IMG/VR virus record: IMGVR_UViG_3300029448_008324
Location: 44,412 to 108,411 of that record
DNA: 64,000 nt
DNA from: a virus
Reading direction: 5' to 3' (one strand)
Below the pieces are notes generated by a model. It was not told the DNA's origin. It did not search any database and was given only the letters and a program-made list of their open reading frames with translations. A program made the position numbers and the translations under genes. Within the stretch, counting starts at the first letter, position 1; each line of letters begins with the position of its first letter. Shown one piece after another: positions 9,459 to 16,669 of the stretch.

Positions 9459-9466
9459 TATTTATA
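9459..9466 (-). promoter_or_regulatory. T4-late-type promoter box TATAAATA
   Basis: On the minus strand the octamer is an exact TATAAATA, ending 12 bases before the start codon at 9446. It suggests late expression of the B12-type radical SAM gene. Confidence 0.6.
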
Positions 9467-9583
9467 GGACGTCTAATACGCATTTAAAGTTTCTGTAACT
9501 TTTCTGCACATCTCCTGTAGCCTATTAACACTGTATTTTATGATTTTAATTGTATAAATTAATATTGAAAACAAGGAAACAAA

Positions 9584-9697
9584 ATGAAAAAGATTTTTAA
9601 ACTCATACTATCAATAACAACACTAACAATGTTAGGCCAAAAGAAAAACGTTAAAGAGGCATACACATATGTGTCAACTAACGGAGACAAATGGTAA
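9584..9697 (+). CDS. Tiny protein with signal-peptide-like N-terminus (37 aa)
   Basis: Begins MKKIFKLILSITTLTML: two lysines followed by a hydrophobic core, like a short signal peptide or membrane anchor, then 20 polar residues. AAGG lies 8-9 bases before the ATG. It is the first of a run of very small ORFs between 9.6 and 10.7 kb, ending 4 bases before the next start. The hydrophilic part is too short for domain assignment; a membrane or secreted peptide is the likely form. Confidence 0.5.
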   Translation: MKKIFKLILSITTLTMLGQKKNVKEAYTYVSTNGDKW

Positions 9698-9701
9698 ACA
9701 C

Positions 9702-9893
9702 ATGCACAAATTATTTGAAAACACAACAAAGAATATTAATAAATTCACTAATTTTGTTAGCCGTATGTTTAGTGATGGCGACAAAAATCTCATTAAGTTT
9801 TGCAGAATTGAATACGGAAATGATTGGCAGTGGGCGTACCTTAGGTATAAAAAGCAAGGACAATTCCCTAATACCCTTAGAAAAGTGGCCTAG
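9702..9893 (+). CDS. Small basic/aromatic protein (63 aa)
   Basis: A 63-residue frame starting MHKLFENTTK, with an ordered-looking segment IKFCRIEYGNDWQWAYLRYK that has the alternating charge and aromatic pattern of a real protein. An overlapping frame (9691-9900) with a better-spaced GGAG encodes a hydrophobic peptide; I prefer the 9702 frame because of its composition and because its stop (TAG) overlaps the GTG start of the next ORF. Function unknown. Confidence 0.55.
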   Translation: MHKLFENTTKNINKFTNFVSRMFSDGDKNLIKFCRIEYGNDWQWAYLRYKKQGQFPNTLRKVA

Positions 9894-10063
9894 TGCCTGA
9901 ACCACAAATTTGGTTCTTTATTATTACGGCACTGATGCTGGTGATCGGTGCAATCATAATGATGATAAAGATTACACCAACACCAGAAGAAGACGAACGA
10001 CGCTGGAATTGGATGCTTGGAAAAGGTCCAGATCCATATAGAAAGGAAAAGAAATATGAGTAG
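9893..10063 (+). CDS. Small single-pass membrane protein (56 aa, GTG start)
   Basis: Starts with GTG overlapping the previous TAG. Residues 6-25 form one transmembrane segment (WFFIITALMLVIGAIIMMI), followed by a charged cytoplasmic-type tail ending DPYRKEKKYE. It overlaps the next ORF by 8 bases. The tight overlaps on both sides argue that this is a real coupled gene. It may act on the host membrane; no family recognised. Confidence 0.6.
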   Translation: MPEPQIWFFIITALMLVIGAIIMMIKITPTPEEDERRWNWMLGKGPDPYRKEKKYE

Positions 10064-10190
10064 AATTACAGTTAACATATTAAAAGACAGCACAAATACC
10101 GATAGTTACAAGTATTCAAATTTGAATCTTTTGAGAATTGTAATGGCCGGCAACAACAAAGCAAAAAACATCAGCAGGAGATACAAATAA
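10056..10190 (+). CDS. Tiny basic protein (44 aa)
   Basis: A 44-residue, lysine/arginine- and asparagine-rich ORF starting MSRITVNILK and ending NISRRYK. It overlaps the previous gene by 8 bases; GAAAGGAAAAG lies just upstream of the ATG as a Shine-Dalgarno sequence. It ends 4 bases before the DUF3563-like ORF. Function unknown; the basic tail could bind nucleic acid. Confidence 0.45.
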   Translation: MSRITVNILKDSTNTDSYKYSNLNLLRIVMAGNNKAKNISRRYK

Positions 10191-10194
10191 AAAA

Positions 10195-10335
10195 ATGCAA
10201 TATCTTAAAAACTTACTGAACGCACTTAGACCACAATCCAAACAAGAATGGATTGAAGAATACCTATCAAAGTCTGTGGATAGATATGATCTTGAAGCAC
10301 GACAACTTGAACTGACCAGAAAAGGCATTTACTAG
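10195..10335 (+). CDS. DUF3563-like small protein (46 aa)
   Basis: A 46-residue protein whose core, EEYLSKSVDRYDLEARQLEL, follows the DUF3563 pattern of proteobacterial proteins of about 50 residues (YLAxSVDxxDLExRxRxL). The role of this family is unknown. An AGGAG at 10175-10179 lies well upstream. It sits within the chain of tiny ORFs, next to a HIG1-type membrane protein, and is one of the signs that this block came from a proteobacterial host. Confidence 0.6.
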   Translation: MQYLKNLLNALRPQSKQEWIEEYLSKSVDRYDLEARQLELTRKGIY

Positions 10336-10336
10336 T

Positions 10337-10516
10337 ATGATCAATCATAGACTAGAAGAATGGGCAACGAAGTTTAGAGCGTCCAAACTCTATCTTCGTG
10401 CTCTAAGCCGCAAAAAACAAGAAAAAAAACCCCATTACACCACACATCAACATGCACATACTATAAACAAAAAAGTTTTAGAAGCATCGAGATTCACCCA
10501 ATATACTTCATTTTAG
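10337..10516 (+). CDS. Small basic protein (59 aa)
   Basis: A 59-residue, histidine- and lysine-rich ORF (MINHRLEEWATKFRASK at the N-terminus), starting 1 base after the previous stop and ending directly before the HIG1-like ORF. There is no membrane segment. The first 25 residues may form an amphipathic basic helix. Its support is the tight gene spacing; no family recognised. Confidence 0.5.
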   Translation: MINHRLEEWATKFRASKLYLRALSRKKQEKKPHYTTHQHAHTINKKVLEASRFTQYTSF

Positions 10517-10714
10517 ATGCCTACCACAACAGGAGATTACATCATGTTGTTTTTCATGATCTTAGCTGCCCTGATGGTAATTGTAGGCGTGATATTAATG
10601 GCAGTCAACAATCAATACAATAAAAAATATTCAAACCAACTTATGCAAGCAAGAGTTATGTTTCAAGGAATAGCACTTGCAGTGTTATTTGTGGTGGTTT
10701 GGTTATCCACATAA
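10517..10714 (+). CDS. HIG1-domain twin-transmembrane protein
   Basis: A 65-residue protein with two membrane segments (residues 8-30 and 47-63) joined by a short polar loop NNQYNKKYSNQLMQARV, which fits the HIG1 (hypoxia-induced gene 1) pattern of alphaproteobacterial proteins. In bacteria and mitochondria HIG1 proteins associate with cytochrome oxidase and supercomplexes in the inner membrane. In a phage this could modulate host respiration, an inference only. It is the last of the tiny-ORF series. Confidence 0.75.
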   Translation: MPTTTGDYIMLFFMILAALMVIVGVILMAVNNQYNKKYSNQLMQARVMFQGIALAVLFVVVWLST

Positions 10715-10728
10715 TTCTAATCATTTCA

Positions 10729-10757
10729 TTGCAATAAGCGGACAGATTTGCTAAAAT
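10729..10757 (+). promoter_or_regulatory. Sigma70-type promoter for the purine permease
   Basis: TTGCAA (10729-10734), a 17-base spacer and TAAAAT (10752-10757). A leader of about 30 bases with AGAGGAG (10772-10778) precedes the ATG at 10790. Confidence 0.55.
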
Positions 10758-10789
10758 ATTGTATCCAATAATTAGAGGAGATAACAAAT

Positions 10790-12085
10790 ATGTTAGAAAA
10801 ACTGTTTGGCCTATCAAAGGCCGGCACTTCTGTGAAAACGGAAATCATGGCTGGTGTGGCCACATTCTTAACAATGGCATACATCACTGTGGTTAACCCG
10901 GCTATACTTTCAACAGAAGGTACCGGCATGGCATTTGGAGCTGTGTTTACAGCAACAATCATTGCCGCTGTGATAGGTACATTAATCATGGGACTGTGGG
11001 CCAAGTGGCCTGTGGCTCTCGCACCCGGCATGGGACTCAATGCATTTTTTACATTTGGTGTAATTTTTGGCATGGGGTACACATACAGTCAGGCGTTGGC
11101 AGCTGTGTTTGTGGCAGGACTTGTGTTCTTGTTACTTTCAGTGACGCCAGCAAGACGTTATATTATTAATTCAATTCCGCGTTCAATGAAACTTGGCATT
11201 GGTGCAGGAATTGGTTTGTTCCTTGCAATCATCGGCTTTAAGAATGCCGGCATTGTAGTAGACAATCCAGCCACCCTTGTAGGTTTAGGTGATATTTCAT
11301 CATGGCCTGTATTGTTGGCAGGTCTTGGATTTGCAATAATGGCAATCCTTGACAAACGCAAAATACCTGGTGCAATCATCATTGGTATCCTAGCAACAAG
11401 TATTATTGCTTGGGTGTTTGGTGTTGCAGATATATCTGGAGTGGTAGGAGCAATCCCGTCACCAACACATGCTTTCTCACTTGACTTTTCATTGTTAGCA
11501 ACAGCAGGCTTCATAGGCACTGCATTTGCATTCTTGTTTGTTGACTTTTTTGACACAGCAGGGACATTAACTTCTGTGGCAAATCTCACAGGCAAAGTTA
11601 ATAAAAAAACAGGAGAAGTTGAAGGCATAGACAAGGCATTACTGGCTGATTCAACTGCGACAACTGTTGGTGCATTGATGGGAACATCAAACACAACATC
11701 ATATATTGAATCAGGTGCAGGTATTAAAGAAGGCGGAAAAACAGGACTGACTGCGGTAACAGTGGCAGTGCTGTTCTTAGCATGTCTTATTTTTGCTCCA
11801 TTGGCACAAAGCATACCTGCTTTTGCTACTGGTCCTGCTTTGGTGTTTATTGCCACATACTTCCTTAGAAATCTCAAAGATATCGACTGGGAAGATGTAT
11901 CAGAATATGCTCCGGCGGTGTTGGCGGCAATCATCATGCCATTAACATTTTCCATTGCATATGGTATTGCACTTGGTTTTATTGCTTATGTGTTGATCAA
12001 AGCACTGAGTGGTAGAACATCAGATCTAAACGGTGGCTCATTGGCCATTGCGGCGGTAAGTGTTTTATACTTTGTAGCGGTATAA
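10790..12085 (+). CDS. AzgA-type purine (adenine/guanine/hypoxanthine) permease
   Basis: A 431-residue inner-membrane transporter of the NCS2/AzgA family, with about 12-14 hydrophobic segments. The family signature near the N-terminus is present: an FGLSKAGT-type opening, then TEIMAGVATFLTMAYITVVNP, with ALAPGMGLNAFFTF near 83. The conserved FVDFFDTAGTL motif is near 251-261. Members import purine bases by proton symport. In a phage it would act as an auxiliary gene that increases purine supply for DNA synthesis, or restore purine uptake in a nutrient-limited host. It has its own promoter and Shine-Dalgarno sequence, and a GC-rich hairpin after the stop. Full length for the family. Confidence 0.92.
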   Translation: MLEKLFGLSKAGTSVKTEIMAGVATFLTMAYITVVNPAILSTEGTGMAFGAVFTATIIAAVIGTLIMGLWAKWPVALAPGMGLNAFFTFGVIFGMGYTYSQALAAVFVAGLVFLLLSVTPARRYIINSIPRSMKLGIGAGIGLFLAIIGFKNAGIVVDNPATLVGLGDISSWPVLLAGLGFAIMAILDKRKIPGAIIIGILATSIIAWVFGVADISGVVGAIPSPTHAFSLDFSLLATAGFIGTAFAFLFVDFFDTAGTLTSVANLTGKVNKKTGEVEGIDKALLADSTATTVGALMGTSNTTSYIESGAGIKEGGKTGLTAVTVAVLFLACLIFAPLAQSIPAFATGPALVFIATYFLRNLKDIDWEDVSEYAPAVLAAIIMPLTFSIAYGIALGFIAYVLIKALSGRTSDLNGGSLAIAAVSVLYFVAV

Positions 12086-12097
12086 TTTTACTTTGAT

Positions 12098-12117
12098 GGG
12101 GGTGTGTTTGCACCCCC
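12098..12117 (+). terminator. GC-rich hairpin after the permease
   Basis: GGGGGTG (12098-12104) pairs with CACCCCC (12111-12117) around a 6-base loop. It lies 12 bases after the permease stop codon. No clear T-run follows. It resembles the hairpins at 5613 and 18349. Confidence 0.65.
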
Positions 12118-12124
12118 TTAAATA
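12117..12124 (+). promoter_or_regulatory. Late-promoter-like box CTTAAATA
   Basis: CTTAAATA, then C, ends 6 bases before the ATG at 12131. It abuts the hairpin, so termination of the permease message and initiation of the radical SAM message are packed into about 35 bases. Confidence 0.4.
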
Positions 12125-12130
12125 CCCTTT

Positions 12131-13033
12131 ATGCTCAATCCTACATCATGGCACATAGAACCAACATCAAGATGCACACTTGAATGTCCTGGTTGCGATC
12201 GAACATGGTATAGGAACACATTTGGCAAACAGATCATCCAAGATATTGATGTTGCGGCATTAACCAATTTTTTCTCTGTGAATAACTTTTTAGGTTCACA
12301 AATTAGATTGTGTGGCAACAACGGGGATCCCATCTATCATCCAAAATTTATCAGTTTGCTTGAGTCACTCAAATCACAAAATCACAGTGTGAGAATACAC
12401 ACAAACGCCTCAGCAAAAACTGATCGATTTTGGCAACAAGTTTGTGATTGTTTAGACCACAAAGATCAAATTGTTTTTGCAATTGATGGACTTCAAGATA
12501 CCAATCACTTGTATAGAAAAAATTCAAACTGGCAACAAATCATGATGGCAGTCAACACTGTGGTGGGATGTGGCATTAACACAGAATGGCAATTTATTGT
12601 GTTCAAACAAAATCAACATCAAATCCAACAAGCACAAACATTATCTAAACAGTTGGGTATCAACAATTTTAGAGTGCATAAATCTCATCGATGGATTGAC
12701 GACAGTCTTGATCAATATATGCCTGACAAAGAATACGTTGAAGAAATATATTTTGATCATCAGGAGATAGTTGATGGTGTTGTGTCCAAAGGCACCATGG
12801 AACCCATGTGTGGTATGAATAGAGAAACATTCATTGATTCTAATGGTAATATTTTTCCATGCTGTTGGACAGCAACATATCGATTTCAATACAAACATGC
12901 CTTTGGAAAACAGCCAATCAACATTGCAATGGGCAAATACCAACTGCCTGAGGCACACTCAGATTATATTGAAAGCACTAAAACGTGGCAAACAGCACAA
13001 TTAGTATGTAGGTTGCATTGTGCAAAAAATTAA
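12131..13033 (+). CDS. Radical SAM protein with C-terminal cysteine region
   Basis: A 300-residue radical SAM enzyme. The cluster motif CTLECPGC (C-x3-C-x2-C) lies near residues 15-22, right after an IEPTSR-type opening. A second cysteine group near the C-terminus (MCGMNRETF...NIFPCCW, about 221-242) resembles a SPASM/twitch auxiliary cluster site. It is a close relative in layout of the minus-strand gene at 17244-18245. The substrate is unknown; SPASM-type enzymes often modify peptides. A 23-codon ORF follows immediately, discussed under findings. Confidence 0.85.
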   Translation: MLNPTSWHIEPTSRCTLECPGCDRTWYRNTFGKQIIQDIDVAALTNFFSVNNFLGSQIRLCGNNGDPIYHPKFISLLESLKSQNHSVRIHTNASAKTDRFWQQVCDCLDHKDQIVFAIDGLQDTNHLYRKNSNWQQIMMAVNTVVGCGINTEWQFIVFKQNQHQIQQAQTLSKQLGINNFRVHKSHRWIDDSLDQYMPDKEYVEEIYFDHQEIVDGVVSKGTMEPMCGMNRETFIDSNGNIFPCCWTATYRFQYKHAFGKQPINIAMGKYQLPEAHSDYIESTKTWQTAQLVCRLHCAKN

Positions 13034-13041
13034 TATATATT
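13013..13041 (+). promoter_or_regulatory. Possible promoter inside the end of the radical SAM gene
   Basis: TTGCAT (13013-13018), a 17-base spacer and TATATT (13036-13041), ending 7 bases before the ATG at 13049. It would also drive the tRNA-Thr and tRNA-Ala genes. The match is moderate and the region is AT-rich. Confidence 0.4.
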
Positions 13042-13048
13042 ATCAATA

Positions 13049-13120
13049 ATGAATACTAATACTAAAGATACAAAAGAAAAACCAATAATTATTATTGAAG
13101 ATGATGGTTATTGTGACTAA
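13049..13120 (+). CDS. Very short ORF (23 aa) between radical SAM gene and tRNAs
   Basis: ATG to TAA, 23 residues: a polar N-terminus rich in T and K, then PIIIIEDDGYCD. It is too short to be certain. Its support is the promoter-like element ending 7 bases upstream (the spacing seen at other genes), and its position next to a SPASM-like radical SAM gene. It could be a small phage peptide or a modified-peptide precursor; it could also be a chance frame. Confidence 0.35.
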   Translation: MNTNTKDTKEKPIIIIEDDGYCD

Positions 13121-13122
13121 AT

Positions 13123-13198
<76 letters not shown>

Positions 13199-13200
13199 TT

Positions 13201-13276
13201 GGGGGATTAGCTCAGTTGGGAGAGCGCCTCGTTTGCAACGAGGAGGTCGCAGGTTCGACCCCTGTATCCTCCACCA
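13201..13276 (+). tRNA. tRNA-Ala (anticodon TGC)
   Basis: A 76-nt cloverleaf: acceptor GGGGGAT pairs with ATCCTCC (one G-T wobble), D-arm AGCTC...GAGC, anticodon stem CCTCG/CGAGG with TGC in the loop, T-loop TTCGACC, encoded CCA. It lies 2 bases after tRNA-Thr, so both are probably cut from one transcript. It reads GCA, a heavily used codon here. Confidence 0.95.
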
Positions 13277-13288
13277 AAAGGAGATAAA

Positions 13289-13498
13289 ATGGAAAAAACT
13301 ATAATTAATGCCTTAAAAAAACATGCTGAAGGTCAAATTGCCAAGCACAGAGTCAACGTAGAAATCTACATGCAAAATGCTGTTGGTGTAGGAGAACACA
13401 CTGACATATTAGAAAGCATAGAGAAGGAACTTAATTCAATAGGTAAGTATGAAGAACAAATTGAGGTTTTGAAAAAACACTTTTCTAATGAAGATTAA
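13289..13498 (+). CDS. Conserved small phage protein (69 aa)
   Basis: A 69-residue helical, charged protein (AEGQIAKHRVNVEIYMQNAVG, GEHTDILESIEKEL). I recall similar short proteins of unknown function in marine T4-like phages. AAGGAG lies 7 bases before the ATG, just after the tRNA-Ala CCA end. Its end overlaps the ferredoxin gene by 11 bases, so the two are coupled. No enzyme motif. Confidence 0.7.
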   Translation: MEKTIINALKKHAEGQIAKHRVNVEIYMQNAVGVGEHTDILESIEKELNSIGKYEEQIEVLKKHFSNED

Positions 13499-13802
13499 AG
13501 TCATAGACAGAAGTGGCAACGGTTCTGAAATCCCCGCTGAAGTTGGAATGTCTATCGAATCTGCAATCACACAGGCAGGCGTAGAAGACAGTTTCGGCAT
13601 ATGCGGGGGTGCTTGTGCTTGTGCATCTTGTCAAGTGTATGTTGCCAAAGAAGACTATGACAAATTGACAGCACCAGATGAAGGAGAAACTGCTGTGTTG
13701 GAAGACATGGCATATGAACTGCAACCAACATCAAGACTCAGTTGTCAAATGGAAGTGACTCCAAATATGGAAGGCATGACTTTTACCATTGCTCCATATT
13801 AA
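13488..13802 (+). CDS. 2Fe-2S ferredoxin (adrenodoxin/ISC type)
   Basis: A 104-residue electron-transfer protein. The four cluster ligands are visible: the motif C-G-G-A-C-A-C-A-S-C near residues 39-48 gives C-x5-C-x2-C, and the fourth is in SRLSCQME near 85. The GETAVLEDM segment is typical of the vertebrate-type/ISC ferredoxins rather than plant-type ones. It lies directly before an asparagine-synthetase-like gene and a radical SAM enzyme; a role as electron donor to the radical SAM enzymes is a reasonable inference. It overlaps the previous gene. Confidence 0.92.
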   Translation: MKIKVIDRSGNGSEIPAEVGMSIESAITQAGVEDSFGICGGACACASCQVYVAKEDYDKLTAPDEGETAVLEDMAYELQPTSRLSCQMEVTPNMEGMTFTIAPY

Positions 13803-13804
13803 GC

Positions 13805-14920
13805 ATGTTTTTTTCTTTATCACAAAAACAAGAGCATAATTTTCCTTTTCATTATGAATTGCCTAACGGTCTTGTGCTGAGCACAGATGACGGCTGGCGT
13901 GTATTCAACATCAAAAATTTTAAAATAATATTCAAAGGCTATGCCAACAATTTACCTTGTCATAAACTAGTAGAGCAATTGCTGGATAATACCCAACCGC
14001 ATGCAAAAGGTAATTTTTGTGCATTTATTTCAGACTCCAACAGCACAAGATTGTTGCATGACACAGACAGAAGTTTTCCATTATGGGTCAATCAAAATAC
14101 AATAACAAATCTACAACATTTAGATGAACAGATATGGGCCGACTGTGTGTTGACTGTAGACAACCATTTTAAAATTACAAAAGATCATTATAATTGTTAT
14201 GCCAAAAATACTAACAACTTTTCAGATGACAAAATAGTGGATCAAATACATCATACTATTCTTGAAACATACGAACAGTTTTTAACACACAATACTAAAC
14301 CATTAAAAATATTTTTAACTGGCGGGTTGGACACCATAACCAGTTGGGCATATCTTGATCACTTTACAAAAAACTATGAGATTGTTGATTATGAATATAT
14401 GAAGTATACAGATTTTTATAAAAAAAATTCAACATTAGTAAGAAAACATTGGGGCTATCTACAAATACATCTGTGGGATCAAGATTGTGTGTTAGTGTCT
14501 GGCGCTAATGGCGATGAAAATTTTTTAAGAGGCCCTTACACACTCGCAATGATGTTGAAAAAACATGGCATCGAATTTAAAGACATATTACAAAAAGATG
14601 ACTATCATTACACTTACTTGATCAAAAAAGATATCAGCAACAATGTAAACGATTGGTATGCACAGACTAATGATGTAGTAGATTGGATTTTAAATAGGAA
14701 TATTAATGATCATCAACATTGGCATCTTGATAATACTATTACATTCACTCCATTCAAAGACATCAGTATACTTGCGTCCGTTTTAACCTTGGGCAAGGAT
14801 ATGTTAATCAAACAAGCTAGACGTGGTGAAGTTAATAGGCAACTGATTACAAAATTAGATGCCAACAAATTGGTGAAAATTAGTAAACAAAAGAACTATA
14901 ATCCTATGGAGCATGTATGA
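13805..14920 (+). CDS. Asparagine-synthetase-like (PP-loop) ATPase-domain protein
   Basis: A 371-residue protein. The start at 13805 (2 bases after the ferredoxin stop) is preferred to the longer frame from 13742, which would overlap the ferredoxin gene. The PP-loop motif IFLTGGLDTITS near 175-186 corresponds to SGGxDS of asparagine synthetase-type ATP pyrophosphatases, which adenylate a carboxylate. The N-terminal 160 residues have no Cys2 glutaminase, so it cannot use glutamine in the normal way. A later motif SGANGDENFLRG (near 232-243) matches the second ATP-site region. Such proteins form amides or cyclise peptides. It overlaps the next radical SAM gene (ATGA). Confidence 0.7.
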   Translation: MFFSLSQKQEHNFPFHYELPNGLVLSTDDGWRVFNIKNFKIIFKGYANNLPCHKLVEQLLDNTQPHAKGNFCAFISDSNSTRLLHDTDRSFPLWVNQNTITNLQHLDEQIWADCVLTVDNHFKITKDHYNCYAKNTNNFSDDKIVDQIHHTILETYEQFLTHNTKPLKIFLTGGLDTITSWAYLDHFTKNYEIVDYEYMKYTDFYKKNSTLVRKHWGYLQIHLWDQDCVLVSGANGDENFLRGPYTLAMMLKKHGIEFKDILQKDDYHYTYLIKKDISNNVNDWYAQTNDVVDWILNRNINDHQHWHLDNTITFTPFKDISILASVLTLGKDMLIKQARRGEVNRQLITKLDANKLVKISKQKNYNPMEHV

Positions 14921-16032
14921 AGTGTAAATTTTTAGAACATGGTGTTGTGCTCCAATATGAAAAATCAGTTAAGCCTTGTTGTGTATGGAAGACCGATGAT
15001 TGGCATCATCCTATAGCAAACACTGACTTAACCAAATGGTTTGATTTGCCACAACTAGAGCAAGCAAGAAATAAACTAGCACAAGGCATTTGGCCAAAAA
15101 ATTGTTCTAAATGCGAACGACAAGAATCATCAGGCAGAGGCGACAGCATGAGGTTAAATGGTAAAAGTGCATATGGTGATTATAGCAATGATGAAATTAC
15201 ACTAGAAATAAGACCAGGTAATACTTGTAATTTTTCCTGTCAAAGTTGTTGGCCTGAAGCAAGTAGTCGTGTGGCAAGTCATCATCGACAAGCATTTGGG
15301 ATTGGAAATGTTGTTAGTGAACGTTATACTGATTACAGCATTTTAGACTCTGTTGCTCATCGCATCCGAGACATTGTGGTGTTGGGCGGTGAACCGTTTT
15401 ATGACAAAAGTTGTTTGAAGTTTTTTGAATGGCTACAAGAAAAAAATTTAGACGCAGGTTTACTAGTTTTTACAAATGCAAGTATGATCGACTTTGACTT
15501 TGTCGAATCATATCAAGGAAAACTGACCATGCATGTAAGTTTGGATGCATTTGGGCGAGTGGCTGAATACGTCAGACAAGGCACAGAATGGGACACTGTA
15601 AAAAGAAATTATGACAGATTAATGGACACACCCAACGTGGATGTTAGGGTAAACATCACAGCAAGTGTTTACAACTATCCTTTTATATCAGAACTTGTTG
15701 AATGGCTGGCACAGGATTGGCCTGGCATTGTAACTTTTGGCACAGCGTTCCAGCCATATCTACAAGAATCTGTTGTGCCCAAACACCTTGTAGAAAAAAT
15801 TGCCCAAGACCTTGAACGCACAACAAAAATCATATGGCAATCAAAGATTCCAGAGCATCAACAACACAATGCATCAAATGCCTTGCAAGACATTGCCAAC
15901 AAACTGCTGACCAAAGAGTTTGATGCCACACTGCATGACCAATTTGTCAATCATTGCACAAAGTTGGATGAGGTTAAGAATTTGTATGGTGAAGATTATG
16001 ATGAATATTTTGCACGGGTAAAAATAAAATGA
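14917..16032 (+). CDS. Radical SAM protein with N-terminal cysteine-rich (twitch-like) region
   Basis: A 371-residue enzyme. The N-terminal 75 residues carry two cysteine groups (KPCCVWK and NCSKCERQ). The radical SAM cluster motif CNFSCQSC (C-x3-C-x2-C) is near residue 105, followed by a VVLGGEPF glycine-rich motif that contacts SAM. It has the same order (cysteine-rich N-terminus, then core) as the gene at 38348-39304, so the two are paralogues. It is coupled to the PP-loop gene upstream and overlaps the membrane protein downstream by 4 bases. Confidence 0.85.
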   Translation: MKCKFLEHGVVLQYEKSVKPCCVWKTDDWHHPIANTDLTKWFDLPQLEQARNKLAQGIWPKNCSKCERQESSGRGDSMRLNGKSAYGDYSNDEITLEIRPGNTCNFSCQSCWPEASSRVASHHRQAFGIGNVVSERYTDYSILDSVAHRIRDIVVLGGEPFYDKSCLKFFEWLQEKNLDAGLLVFTNASMIDFDFVESYQGKLTMHVSLDAFGRVAEYVRQGTEWDTVKRNYDRLMDTPNVDVRVNITASVYNYPFISELVEWLAQDWPGIVTFGTAFQPYLQESVVPKHLVEKIAQDLERTTKIIWQSKIPEHQQHNASNALQDIANKLLTKEFDATLHDQFVNHCTKLDEVKNLYGEDYDEYFARVKIK

Positions 16033-16307
16033 ACGCAATAGCAAAATTTTGGAAGGAGTCTTACACTTCTAATCCATTGGCATTTTACATCGAGGCAGTA
16101 TCAGCTGTGTCTGTGATCATTGGATCAGCAATCCTAACATACACAGTGTTAGACCCAAGACCTGATATATTTGTGCCTTTTTACTTTGTGGGCAGTTCAA
16201 CAGGACTATGGGGTGCTGTGCTTAGAAAAACAGCATGGATTGTTGTATTGACTGCTTGGTTTACAACTATGAACACAATTGCACTGTATCAATTGTTTTT
16301 AACTTAG
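16029..16307 (+). CDS. Small membrane protein (92 aa, 3 TM)
   Basis: A 92-residue protein with three likely membrane segments (about residues 18-40, 48-60 and 68-88). I recall similar proteins in marine T4-like phages, of unknown function. The start overlaps the radical SAM stop (ATGA). The last base of its TAG stop codon is the first base of the tRNA-Ser gene, an unusually tight join. Confidence 0.65.
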   Translation: MNAIAKFWKESYTSNPLAFYIEAVSAVSVIIGSAILTYTVLDPRPDIFVPFYFVGSSTGLWGAVLRKTAWIVVLTAWFTTMNTIALYQLFLT

Positions 16308-16396
16308 GAGGGATGGCAGAGTGGTTGATTGCACTGGTCTTGAAAACCAGCATAGGCGCAAGTCTATCGAGAGTTCGAATCTCTCTCCCTCCGCCA
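16307..16396 (+). tRNA. tRNA-Ser (anticodon TGA)
   Basis: A 90-nt class II tRNA: acceptor GGAGGGA pairs with TCCCTCC, anticodon stem CTGGT/ACCAG with loop CTTGAAA (anticodon TGA), a long variable arm, T-loop TTCGAAT, G discriminator and encoded CCA. It starts on the last base of the upstream stop codon, and the next ORF begins 2 bases after its CCA. Confidence 0.95.
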
Positions 16397-16397
16397 C

Positions 16398-16661
16398 ATG
16401 ACCAGTCAGACTCCGCATACTGAAAAAGATTTTGATAGTCAATACAAATGGAAAATTTACATACCCACAACCAAAGGTTGGCCACAAGGCATGAGTAAAG
16501 CATTCAAGATTAAATCACAGTATGATGCATGGCTGTCAGAAAACAACATCAAAGGCATATCATTTTACAATATGCTATACTTGACACGTGACCAAGATGT
16601 TGTATACTTTAAGTTGAGTTGGCCTGGCGAACAAGAATACAATGTGGTGCAACTGAGATAG
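16398..16661 (+). CDS. Hypothetical protein (87 aa) directly after tRNA-Ser
   Basis: An 87-residue soluble protein (KWKIYIPTTKGWPQGMSKAFK). Its ATG lies one base after the tRNA-Ser CCA end, so cleavage of the tRNA 3' end would leave an almost leaderless message, as in tRNA punctuation. There is no Shine-Dalgarno site other than tRNA sequence. Function unknown. An orphan tRNA T-arm follows its stop codon. Confidence 0.6.
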   Translation: MTSQTPHTEKDFDSQYKWKIYIPTTKGWPQGMSKAFKIKSQYDAWLSENNIKGISFYNMLYLTRDQDVVYFKLSWPGEQEYNVVQLR

Positions 16662-16669
16662 TGTCTACT

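Noticed and set aside
9691-9900. 69-codon frame overlapping the 9702 ORF, with a better-spaced GGAG
   Set aside because: It encodes a hydrophobic peptide, but the 9702 frame has ordered aromatic/charged segments and its stop overlaps the next start. It could still be translated.
10726-11955. Open frames on the minus strand opposite the purine permease (10726-11082 and 11158-11955)
   Set aside because: They are antisense shadows of a clear AzgA-type gene; the composition (M, N, P and V runs) is not protein-like and no promoter serves them.
13742-13804. Longer N-terminus of the asparagine-synthetase-like protein
   Set aside because: It would overlap the ferredoxin coding sequence by 61 bases; the ATG at 13805 is the natural start after the ferredoxin stop.
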